From positions 19,628,477 through 19,692,476 of the forward strand of contig CAIIXF020000004.1 of assembly GCA_903813345.2 (NCBI GenBank): DNA of 64,000 nt, read 5' to 3'. The notes beneath the pieces are model-generated. The model did no database searches and was not told the DNA's origin. It was given only the letters and a program-made list of their open reading frames with translations. How positions within the stretch are numbered: the stretch's first letter is position 1; the number at the start of each line of letters is the position of its first letter. This document shows positions 42,790 to 54,700 of the stretch, one piece after another. The position numbers and the translations under genes are program-made. The stretch comes from Owenia fusiformis (taxonomy: Eukaryota; Annelida; Polychaeta; Sabellida; Oweniidae).

Positions 42790-45700
42790 GTAAGGATTCA
42801 ACATGAGGACAAGGCCTCTGCTTGTCAAGGAGCTTTCAGTATAACTGCTCAAATCAATTTACGGGTCATTTTCTAAAAATTGCTATTTTTGAAAGTTGAC
42901 CTTATGACTATTTACCAAGTTAATTCAAATAATACTGCTTTTTAAGTTGAAATTCTATATTTAAGATGAGATTTCCAAAATCATGCGGTACTAACTTTGA
43001 CCATTAATTTGAATTTTTGACTTACAACATGTTTGAAAATCAAGGATTGCGAGTCTCATACCACACCATTTTTCTTAAAACTTGTTCCATTCAAAGCATA
43101 ACAAAAATGTCTTTCTGTTGGAACATTATTCTGTTATACAGAGTCCCTACTTCAAGCGGCATTTTGGTACCCAGCTTTGAGAAGGGTTTCTAACAGCTGG
43201 GGGCCAAAACGCTGCTAAGGCAAGGGACTCTTTACAATAAAGCAATGTACTGACAGAAAGGCAATTTTGTTTTGCTTTGAATGGAACAAGTCTGAAGAAA
43301 AAATGGTGCGGTATGAGACTAGCAATCCTTGATTTTCAAACATCTGGTAGGACAAAACAGTCGAAGTAAGTACTGTGTGAAAATAGCCTCCAAATTCTAT
43401 CATGAAATGTATAAAATGAGGAGTGATTTGAAAAAATGAGTTCATTAGGACTACATGTACCTACTCAGTCTAACTCAGTCTCCTAGTCTCACTCAGTCTC
43501 CCAGTCTAACTCAGTTTTGCTGTCACTTTTTTTCTTCATAGCTAATTATATTCAATCCATAGGTGCCAGTGATACAAAGCAAGTATGTAAACTTAGCGAG
43601 GATGTCTTTCCCGTTGACATGCATTGGTTCCCCAAGTCTCCAGGTGGAGGAAAGAACAAAGGTTCAGAAGTATTCATATTGGCTTGCACTGATGGTAAGA
43701 AATCTTAGCTTGTTTATTTAAGTTTTTTGCATCATGTTTTACTAATGCAAAGATATACAGAGTAATAATGTGGCACGCATCAACATTTTCATATTTGTAT
43801 GTTTGTACATGTAGTATCATTTTAATTTTCTCAGTGAGTTCTATCTATTATTATTTATTATTATATACCCAATATGTTACACTCATCCTGATTGGTCAAT
43901 ACATAGTCACGTGTCATAAAATAGAATTACTATTTCCCGCCTAAAGTTATATTCCCTCAAATGTGAGAAGCGGGAATATACATTTGAACTATTGTCCACT
44001 GATGTCACAATTGCAACTTCTTTCACCCCAGGAAACGTCTGCGCATCATCACTGCGCACACAAAAAACAGAAAAATGGAGAAAACACAGAGACATAACTC
44101 AACTCTGTTCACCATTACAACCGTGAGTGAACGATACAATATTGGCAAAATGGATAAAGTTCCCTGAGATCAATATGTCTGTGTAATTTCAAATGTTATT
44201 ATAATTTATTTCCCGTGTTAAACGCGATTGAATTTTCCAAGTGAGAGTCTCAGAAATCCAAATTCAAATCTATTGGGTATATAATAAAACAAATAGTGAC
44301 TGCCTAATTTCGAGCAATAGTGTAAATGATTTCCCCTTGGGAATATCCTCTAAAATGTACCATAGTATATTTTAGAGGATATTCCCTCGGGGAAATAATT
44401 TCCATTATTATATACCTCAAATGTATTCTAGATGCTCATTGGCTTATTCATGGTCACATGACATGGAATAGATGAACTAATTCCCTGGAAAGTCCTAAAT
44501 CCCTGCTTTCAGGGAAGATGAATTGTACTAATCACCAGTTAGGTCATGTGACCAGTCAATAGTACATTTTATCTTCCCCCAAATCTGAGATTATAGGAGT
44601 TGAAAGGTAAAATGCCTTTAAATGCCAATAAGAACCTGTGAACATTTGATATTGAAATGAAAAGACTTCTCATTTTGTTTTTGTTTACAGAGTACTTATC
44701 AGGTATATAATAAAACAAATAGTGACTGCCACATTTTCGGGAAATAGTGTAAAGATTTTCCTCTCGGGAATATCCTGTCCACTGACTTGTTCCCTCGGCC
44801 TGCGGCCTCGGGAACATGTCAGTGGACAGGATATTCCCTTGAGGAAAATATTTTGCACTATTTCCCTCAATGGCAGTCACTATTTGTATAATATTCAAAC
44901 TGGTGATGCTTTAGGTAGAACTAAAATGAATGAAATACATTTTGCAAATTGTCTCAATTTTCCAGGGAAGTATTTACTAATCTCACGCAGTGGACGTATA
45001 GAAAAACATGTTGAAGCTCATCGTGGAGCAGTTTTGTCCACTAGGTGGAGCTATGATGGCACAGCACTCGCTACTGCTGGTGAAGATGGGCAAGTTAAAG
45101 TGTGGTCCAGGAGTGGAATGCTGAGGTCTACTCTGAGTCAGAACAGTAAGTTAAAGTATGGCCAAATACTACAAATAGTGGTAGGCTGAGGTCTACTCTA
45201 AGTCAGAACAGTAAGTTAAAGTATGGCCAAATACTACAAATAGTGGTAGGCTGAGGTCTACTCTAAGTCAGAACAGTAAGTTAAAGTATGGCCAAATACT
45301 ACAAATAGTGGTAGGCTGAGGTCTACTCTAAGTCAGAACAGTAAGTTAAAGTATGGCCAAATACTACAAATAGTGGTAGGCTGAGGTCTACTCTAAGTCA
45401 GAACAGTAAGTTAAAGTATGGCCAAATACTACAAATAGTGGTAGGCTGAGGTCTACTCTAAGTCAGAACAGTAAGTTAAAGTATGGCCAAATACTACAAA
45501 TAGTGGTAGGCTGAGGTCTACTCTAAGTCAGAACAGTAAGTTAAAGTATGGCCAAATACTACAAATAGTGGTAGGCTGAGGTCTACTCTAAGTCAGAACA
45601 GTAAGTTAAAGTATGGCCAAATACTACAAATAGTGGAATGCTGAGGTCTACTCTAAGTCAGAACAGTAAGTTAAAGTATGGCCAAATACTACAAATAGTG

Positions 45701-48700
45701 GTAGGCTGAGGTCTACTCTAAGTCAGAACAGTAAGTTAAAGTATGGCCAAATACTACAAATAGTGGTAGGCTGAGGTCTACTCTAAGTCAGAACAGTAAG
45801 TTAAAGTATGGCCAAATACTACAAATAGTGGTAGGCTGAGGTCTACTCTAAGTCAGAACAGTAAGTTAAAGTATGGCCAAATACTACAAATAGTGGAATG
45901 CTGAGGTCTACTCTAAGTCAGAACAGTAAGTTAAAGTATGGCCAAATACTACAAATAGTGGTAGGCTGAGGTCTACTCTAAGTCAGAACAGTAAGTTAAA
46001 GTATGGCCAAATACTACAAATAGTGGTAGGCTGAGGTCTACTCTAAGTCAGAACAGTAAGTTAAAGTATGGCCAAATACTACAAATAGTGGTAGGCTGAG
46101 GTCTACTCTAAGTCAGAACAGTAAGTTAAAGTATGGCCAAATACTACAAATAGTGGTAGGCTGAGGTCTACTCTAAGTCAGAACAGTAAGTTAAAGTATG
46201 GCCAAATACTACAAATAGTGGAATGCTGAGGTCTACTCTAAGTCAGAACAGTAAGTTAAAGTATGGCCAAATACTACAAATAGTGGTAGGCTGAGGTCTA
46301 CTCTAAGTCAGAACAGTAAGTTAAAGTATGGCCAAATACTACAAATAGTGGTAGGCTGAGGTCTACTCTAAGTCAGAACAGTAAGTTAAAGTATGGCCAA
46401 ATACTACAAATAGTGGAATGCTGAGGTCTACTCTAAGTCAGAACAGTAAGTTAAAGTATGGCCAAATACTACAAATAGTGGAATGCTGAGGTCTACTCTA
46501 AGTCAGAACAGTAAGTTAAAGTAAGGCCAAATATTACAAATAGTGGTAGGCTGAGGTCTACTTTAAGTCAGAACAGTAAGTTAAAGTATGGCCAAATACT
46601 ACAAATAGTGGTAGGCTGAGGTCTACTTTAAGTCAGAACAGTAAGTTGAAGTATGGCCAAATACTACAAATAGTGGTAGGGTGAGGTCTACTTTAAGTCA
46701 GAACAGTAAGTTAAAGTATGGCCAAATATTATAAATAGTGGTAGGCTGAGGTCTAACCTGAGTCAGAACAGTACTCTATGATCTAAAAGTGTAAACCTTT
46801 GCTGTTTACTGGTAAATAGTGGGAAAACAAATGTTTGAAGACCAGAATTCATTTTCAAGAGTCTAATTTTTTAGAATATTTTCATGTGGACTTTGAAACA
46901 ATAAAACATTGAAATCCAAACCCAATAATTAGTGTGAGGATTAGGTGTATGATACACATTTTACTTTCAGGTTCTCCTGTATATGCCATAACTTGGAACC
47001 CAGATTCTGACCATTTATTATACACCAATGGAAAGCAGTTGGTAATCAAGTCCTTGCAAGCAAATGCCAAACCCCTCACAGTAAGCATTTTACAATTTTT
47101 GGGAACATTATATTTTTTCAAGCCTTTATATTTATTATTTAAGTGTAATAAATTTGATTTTTGCTCAATAATACCCAGTTATTTGTTAAAACTTCCACAC
47201 AGTTGATGTTTCAACTTATTTTGATTGATTTTAATCAATTGTTTTCAGTGGAAAGGTCATGAAGGAGTAATATTGAAGGTGGATTGGAACCCAGTGAACA
47301 ATCTGATATTGTCTGGGGCGGAGGATTGCAAATATAAGGTAAGCTTATGGTATCATAGTTTTGTCCTGGTGTATTATGTTAATGGGACTTTAAGATAGTC
47401 ATGTAAATGTATAAACATGCAGCTTATGGTATCATAGTTTAGTCATGTTGATTATGTTAATGGGACTTTAAGATAGTCATGTTCATGTAAATGTATTGAC
47501 ATGCAGCTTATGGTATCATAGTATTGTCCTGGTGTATTATGTTAATGGGACTTTAAGATAGTCATGTTCATGTAAATGTATTGACATGCAGCTTATGGTA
47601 TCATAGTATTGTCCTGGTGTATTATGTTAATGGGACTTTAAGATAGTCATGTTCATGTAAATGTATTGACATGCATCTTATGGTATCATAGTTTTGTCCT
47701 GGTGTATTATGTTAATGGGACTTTAAGATAGTCATGTAAATGTATTGACATGCAGCTTATGGTATCATAGTTTTGTCCTGGTGTATTATGTTAATGGGAC
47801 TTTAAGATAGTCATGCAAATGTATTGACATGCAGCTTATGGTATCATAGTTTTGTCCTGGTGTATTATGTTAATGGGACTTTAAGATAGTCATGTAAATG
47901 TATTGACATGCAGCTTATGGTATCATAGTTTTGTCCTGGTGTATTATGTTAATGGGACTTTAAGATAGTCATGTAAATGTATTAACATGCACTCAAACTG
48001 TATGCACAGCTTTTTCAAGTTATGTTTTATTGTTAGGTTTGGGACAGTTATGGAAGGCTAATGTACAGTAGTAGTGCACATGACTACCCTATTACATCTG
48101 TATTATGTTCTATTGTTAGGTTTGGGACAGTTATGGTAGGCTAATGTACAGTAGTAGTGCACATGACTACCCTATTACATCTGTATTATGTTCTATTGTT
48201 AGGTTTGGGACAGTTATGGTAGGCTAATGTACAGCAGTAGTGCACATGACTACCCTATTACATCTGTATTATGTTCTATTGTTAGGTTTGGGACAGTTAT
48301 GGTAGGCTAATGTACAGCAGTAGTGCACATGACTACCTTATTACATCTGTATTATGTTCTATTGTTAGGTTTGGGACAGTTATGGTAGGCTAATATACAG
48401 TATTAGTGCACATGACTACCCTATTACATCTGTATTATGTTCTATTGTTAGGTTTGGGACAGTTATGGTTGGCTAATGTACAGCAGTAGTGCACATGACT
48501 ACCCTATTACATCTGTATTATGTTCTATTGTTAGGTTTTGGACAGTTATGGTAGGCTAATATACAGCAGTAGTGCACATGACTACCCTATTACATCTGTA
48601 TTATGTTATATTGTTAGGTTTGGGACAGTTATGGTAGGCTAATGTACAGCAGTAGTGCACATGACTACCCTATTACATCTGTATTATGTTCTATTGTTAG

Positions 48701-51700
48701 GTTTGGGACAGTTATGGTAGGCTAATATACAGTAGTAGTGCACATGACTACCCTATTACATTTGTATTAGGCATTTTCACGAATAAGTGACACTTTTCCA
48801 TCTCAAAATGTCAAAATTTTTTTTCAAGTTTTCCTTATTGTTTATGAAGATTTTTACACTTTCATATGTCAGGCTTTTGATGATGTAAAAATTCCTAAGT
48901 ATCCGCATCTGCAAATTTACAAAATACTGTCATCTTTATAGGTACTGAAATTGGCATTACGGACAATTCACTCTAAATATGCTCACAAACCAACATTCAA
49001 AACAGGAATATTTTTGTTTCTGACATATTTTTTTAGTCTTATATCATTGATAACACATTTTGTACAACGGGCTGCAAAATATGAAGAAAAATTAATATTT
49101 GTTTTGAACATATCTACCTCCTCACTTAATGAATTAGATTTAACAAAATAAAGTCACATCATTAAATAAATTCACATTGCAGCCCCAACAAAAGTATCCA
49201 ATTTTGTGGATTATTCCATGGTCTTTCAATTGCTATCCACTGAATTATCTGTGTTTGTTTCAAACACTGTCAATTTATGTTTAAATGATGAAAGAGATAG
49301 CATTACGGACACCTCAAATTTGCTCATTTAAATTCTTTTCAGTTTTAGGTCGCAAAAGTAAGTTTTGTTTGAAGATATATATATACAAAACCTTTTCGTA
49401 ACAATTGTTTATCAAAATAATTGAATATGTATGGTGAATGAACTTTATTTAGCCCCTTTGCCTAGGTATACAATATAAACATGTAGACATACATTGAATT
49501 TCACAAAGAAATGTATGATTTAACAGCATATACAGTAAAACCTGTCCGATGGAATACCTCTCTGTAGGGAAAACCTATGAACAAGGAATGCTTTTCAAAA
49601 GAACCAAATATTTTTCCATTGACTTACATGTTAACGGACCCTCTCTGTAGGGAAAACCTGTGAACAGGGAACAAGGAACACTATTTTGGGGCAAATTATG
49701 AAAATTCACCTGTGAATAAGGAATATGGAATATTGGTGACACTGTATATTCCATTATTTTTCAGAGGTGTGAAAGTCTTAAGCCAATATCTAATTCTAAA
49801 AAGCTTGGATTGATATGATTGAGATTAAGATAAGCCAATTGTTTACAAGATATAAGCATCCCACCCACTGTTAATTACCCTGATATATTTTAAAACTAAT
49901 ACTAATCTGTTTGTTAATAATTATCATGACGCTAATTCTTCCTTTCAACAAACATAATTGCATCAAATCAGTTGTGATAATCTAGTGATTGACACAATTG
50001 TTATATGGAGATAACAGATAAGTACATGTGTCATGTTGAGCCAAATCTATCAACAATTACAACAACTAGACATCATCATGCGCCAGCAGCAGCGGCTAAA
50101 ATCAACATCGGGAGAATGCTCCTTACCCTCACCTAAAGGAGGGAGGTGGAAGACCTTCATACATCTTCCAAGATGTCACAACAAGGTCTAGCAACCAAGT
50201 ATTGAGTCGGCATTGGTAAAATCAATAAATGCCCAAATATATACAAAAAATGCTTATTCGGCAATTCTGAGTTTGCTGAAAGTGTGACCCCTCTCTATAG
50301 GGAAAACCTCTGAACAAGGAAACTTTCCTCCAGTCCGAAGAGCATTCCCTGTTCGCAGGTTTTACTGTACTTTACATTGAGCAAGATAACAAGAGGAAAA
50401 CAATCTGATCTTGGCTGAACAATTTAAGAAGTGAAATCACTTGGATGTCCTATTTAATTATTTAATTAATTATAGTCATTTTATCTCAAACATTATGGAT
50501 ATCTCTGTTCACCACTGATTACTATACCCTTGTTTGTGTTGCAATTTGGCATGTTTTGACAAGAATGTTATATGGTAATATCATTCTATTTGAACCATAT
50601 TACTATTTTAGTTTTGTCCAACAAATTAGTCTTGCTTCAAGACACATACCCGCCAAACCAGGCAATTCAAATCAATGAACACAAGCTAAAGGAAAGAACA
50701 AGGCAAGGTAAAAAATTGACTACACGACAAACTTTAAGGTGTAGGATATCAAATGACACAAACAATTTAAAATAAATATATAAAATTGAAAATGAATTAT
50801 GCTTTTCATCCAAAATGAACTTGAAGCACTCTTGCTGCTTTGTTTTTGGGTACTTGCTGTTCTTTGGTCTAGTTGTCACAAAAGATTAAAACTCATCATC
50901 TCCACTCTACATTTATATGAATTCAAATATCATGTTTTTTGATGCAATGCTTTTTGGTACTTCATGAGTCATTTCAGAATGTGTTAACAATGCGTTGAAA
51001 GCTTTGGACTGGATTCTCTATATCACTATTAGATATATTGCCTTTTAAGTGCAACATTTTAAATTTTTTCTTCCAACTACATGTTTCCTCTTTATTTTCT
51101 TTTGCTGGTTTGTATTTTTAACCTAATATCTTTTTCCTCCTCTGCATACTTTGTTTTCTCCATTTTTTTTACTTATAAAGGTTATTTACTGCTTTGAAAA
51201 TAAGTTCTTTTTGCTTTAAACATAAAATCAATAAGCTTGAGGTGTCCGTAATGTTTTTTAAAAACTATTTATTCTTTTTATTGGTTTCCATTTATTTCAA
51301 AAAACTAAATCTAGTTTTGACTCCATATGCCTAGTAAAGACTTGGAATTTAAAATCAATTTTAATTAATTTCTGCCTCATTTTTAATCAGTACTGATGTT
51401 TGTAAAATGGACCCCCGTAGCTTATGGTAAAAAAATTCAAATATTATCAGTGGCAATACTAGTTTAAATTTAATAAACATATGTAGAGAGACACTTGGGA
51501 AATATTCAACAGTGATTTTTGGGATAAAGTAAGCTAATTTCACAATTTGAATTGATAAATCATGTAGCATTACGGACACCTCACTACATTTCAGACACCA
51601 TATCTGCTTCTTGATCAGAAAGTAAAAGGTCAATCATTGTTAAATTATTATTTGATTGATAAGTTGTGTTCATTTCATTGAAAAATAAGAATAGTTAAAA

Positions 51701-54700
51701 TATAAGTACTGTGTAAATTGTAGAAACTTTGCCATTACGGACACCTCATGGTTTGTGACTCCTAAAAAATGATTCAGAACTTTTATTCGCTATTTGTTAA
51801 TTAAATAATTCCAAGTGAAAAGCTTTTTATAAGTTATTATGTCACCACCAAAAGTGGTGACATATTGTTATGGTCTCCGTTTTTTTGCGACGGCGGTTGG
51901 TGGTTGGTGGTTGGCGGTTGGTGGTTGGCGGTTGGTGGTTGGAGGTTGGCGTCCGGCGTCTGTAACAATTTCTTACAACTTCCTATAACTTAACAAATAC
52001 TGTTTAGACTGACTTCAATTTTTTTCTAAATCATCTACATGTTCTCAGAAGTTCAAATCTGACTTTAGATTTGACATTTGACCTTCAATGACCTTCTCAA
52101 GGTCAAAAAGGTCTTTTTTCAACTTGCTTCACATTGACTAAATTTTTTTTCAAAATCATCTACATGTTCTCAGAAATTCAAATCTGACTTTAGATTTGAC
52201 ATTTGACCTTCAAATCTGACTTTAGATTTGACATTTGACCTTCAATGACCTTCTCAAGGTCAAAAAAGGTCAAAAAGGTCTGTTTTCAACTTGCTTCAAA
52301 TTGACTAGATTTTTTTTTCTAAATCATCTACGTGTTCTCAGAAATTCAAATCTGACTTAAGATTTGACATTTGACCTTCTCAAGGTCAAAAAAGGTCAAA
52401 AAGGTCTGTTTTCAACTTGCTTCAAATTGACTAATTTTTTGACATTTGACCTTCAATGACCTTCTCAAAGTCAAAAAAGGTCAAAAAGGTCTTTTTTCAA
52501 CTTGCTTCAAATTGACTAATTTTTTTTTCAAAATCATCTACATGTTCTCAAAAATTCAAATCTGACTTTAGATTTGAAATTTGACCTTCAATGACCTTCT
52601 CAAAGTCAAAAAAGGTCAAAAAGGTCTTTTTTCAACTTGCTTCAAATTGACTAAGTTTTTTTTTCAAAATCATCTATATGTTCTCAGAAATTCAAATCTG
52701 ACTTTAGATTTGACATTTGACCTTCAATGACCTTCTCAATGTCAAAAAGGTATTTTTTCATCTTGCTTCAAATTGACTAAATTTTTTTTTCAAAATCATC
52801 TACATGTTCTCAGAAATTCAAATATGACTTTAGATTTGACATTTGACCTTCAATGACCTTCTCAAGGTCAAAAAAGGTCAAAAAGGTCTTTTTCAACTTG
52901 CTTCAAATTGACTAATTTTTTTTTTCAAAATCATCTACATGTTCTCAGAAATTCAAATCTGACTTTAGATTTGACATTTGACCTTTAATGACCTTCTCAA
53001 GGTCAAAAAAGTCAAAAAGGTCTGTTTTCAACTTGCTTCAAATTGACCAAATTTTTTTTCAAAATCATCTACATCTTTTTAAAAGTTCAAATTTGACTTT
53101 ACAAGTTCTCAGAAGTTCAAATCTGACTTTAGATTTGACCTTTGACCTTCAATGACCTTCTCAAGGTCAAAAGGTATTTTCCAACTTGCTTTAAATTGAC
53201 CAAATTGTTTTAGGTGGTGACATTTTGTCATGTTAATGCCTTGTATATGAATATGTTAGCTATTCAAAATCATTATATATGAAGGAAAATACTCAGCTAC
53301 AGATTTTCTGTGCTAAAAAAAATAAAATACCTCTCCAAAAAATGGAAAAGTGTTACAGAGTAGTCATGATATAAAAACGGTTACAACTTGGGCTATATGA
53401 CAGTGTTTGAAACAATTTAAAAAACATATTAAAAATAAATGATTTAGCTACCACTTGGTATTAGAATTGTCGATCTATCTATGATATAAGCCCTTCTGTG
53501 ATCATGTAAACATGGTCACAATTTAAGTGAAATGCTTGTTACACCAAAAAACAGCATATTTTGGGTCATTACTTGTTGATTTTTAAAATAAGCAACAACA
53601 TATTGTATTTTTTCATGATGTGCATATAAGACCATTATGGTACCAACTTCTAGAAAGCATTGTTTTTCTTTTATACCTTAAATCGAATAAATAAGGATGC
53701 TGTTACAAAAAAATACCGAAAAGTGTCACTTATTCGTGAAAATGCCTATTATGTTCTATTGTTAGGTTTGGGACAGCTATGGTAGGCTAATGTACAGCAG
53801 TAGTGCACATGACTACCCTATAACCTCCGTATTATGTTCTATTGTTAGGTTTGGGACTGCTATGGTAGGCTAATGTACAGCAGTAGTGCACATGACTACC
53901 CTATTACATCTGTATTATGTTCTATTGTTAGGTTTGGGACAGTTATGGTAGGCTAATGTACAGCAGTAGTGCACATGACTACCCTATTACATCTGTATTA
54001 TGTTCTATTGTTAGGTTTGGGACAGTTATGGTAGGCTAATGTACAACAGTAGTGCACATGACTACCTATTACATCTGTATTATGTTCTATTGTTAGGTTT
54101 GGGACAGTTATGGTAGGCTAATATACAGCAGTAGTGCACATGACTACCCTATTACATCTGTATTATGTTCTATTGTTAGGTTTGGGACAGTTATGGTAGG
54201 CTAATGTACAGCAGTAGTGCACATGACTACCCTATTACATCTGTATTATGTTCTATTGTTAGGTTTGGGACAGTTATGGTAGGCTAATGTACAGCAGTAG
54301 TGCACATGACTACCCTATTACATCTGTATTATGTTCTATTGTTAGGTTTGGGACAGTTATGGTAGGCTAATGTACAGCAGTAGTGCACATGACTACCTAT
54401 TACATTTGTATTATGTTCTGTTGTTAGGTTTGGGACAGTTATGGTAGGCTAATGTACAGCAGTAGTGCACATGACTACCCTATTACATCTGTATTATGTT
54501 ATATTGTTAGGTTTGGGACAGTTATGGTAGGCTAATGTACAGCAGTAGTGCACATGACTACCCTATTACATCTGTATTATGTTCTATTGTTAGGTTTGGG
54601 ACAGTTATGGTAGGCTAATGTACAGTAGTAGTGCACATGACTACCCTATTACATCTGTATCGTGGACCCCTGATGGTGAACTCTTTGCTGTTGGCTCTTA

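Larger units (their letters stand above)
48770..53746. mobile_element. 4977-bp DNA transposon inserted in the exon 6 array, TSD TATTA
   Basis: The left end GGCATTTTCACGAATAAGTG is inverted at the right end (CACTTATTCGTGAAAATGCC), with TATTA at 48765-48769 and 53747-53751. The uninterrupted unit reads TGTATTATGTTC, so the empty site is known. The motif CATTACGGACACCTCA or a variant recurs at about 48954, 49298, 51240 (inverted), 51569 and 51731. No transposase ORF was seen, so it is non-autonomous. It contains two further repeats (49533-50367 and 51838-53245). Confidence 0.93.

Noticed and set aside
45115-46770. CRISPR-like regular array (also 61168-61642 and 48037-54659)
   Set aside because: Units are contiguous tandem copies with no variable spacers, in an animal gene with introns; they are minisatellites.
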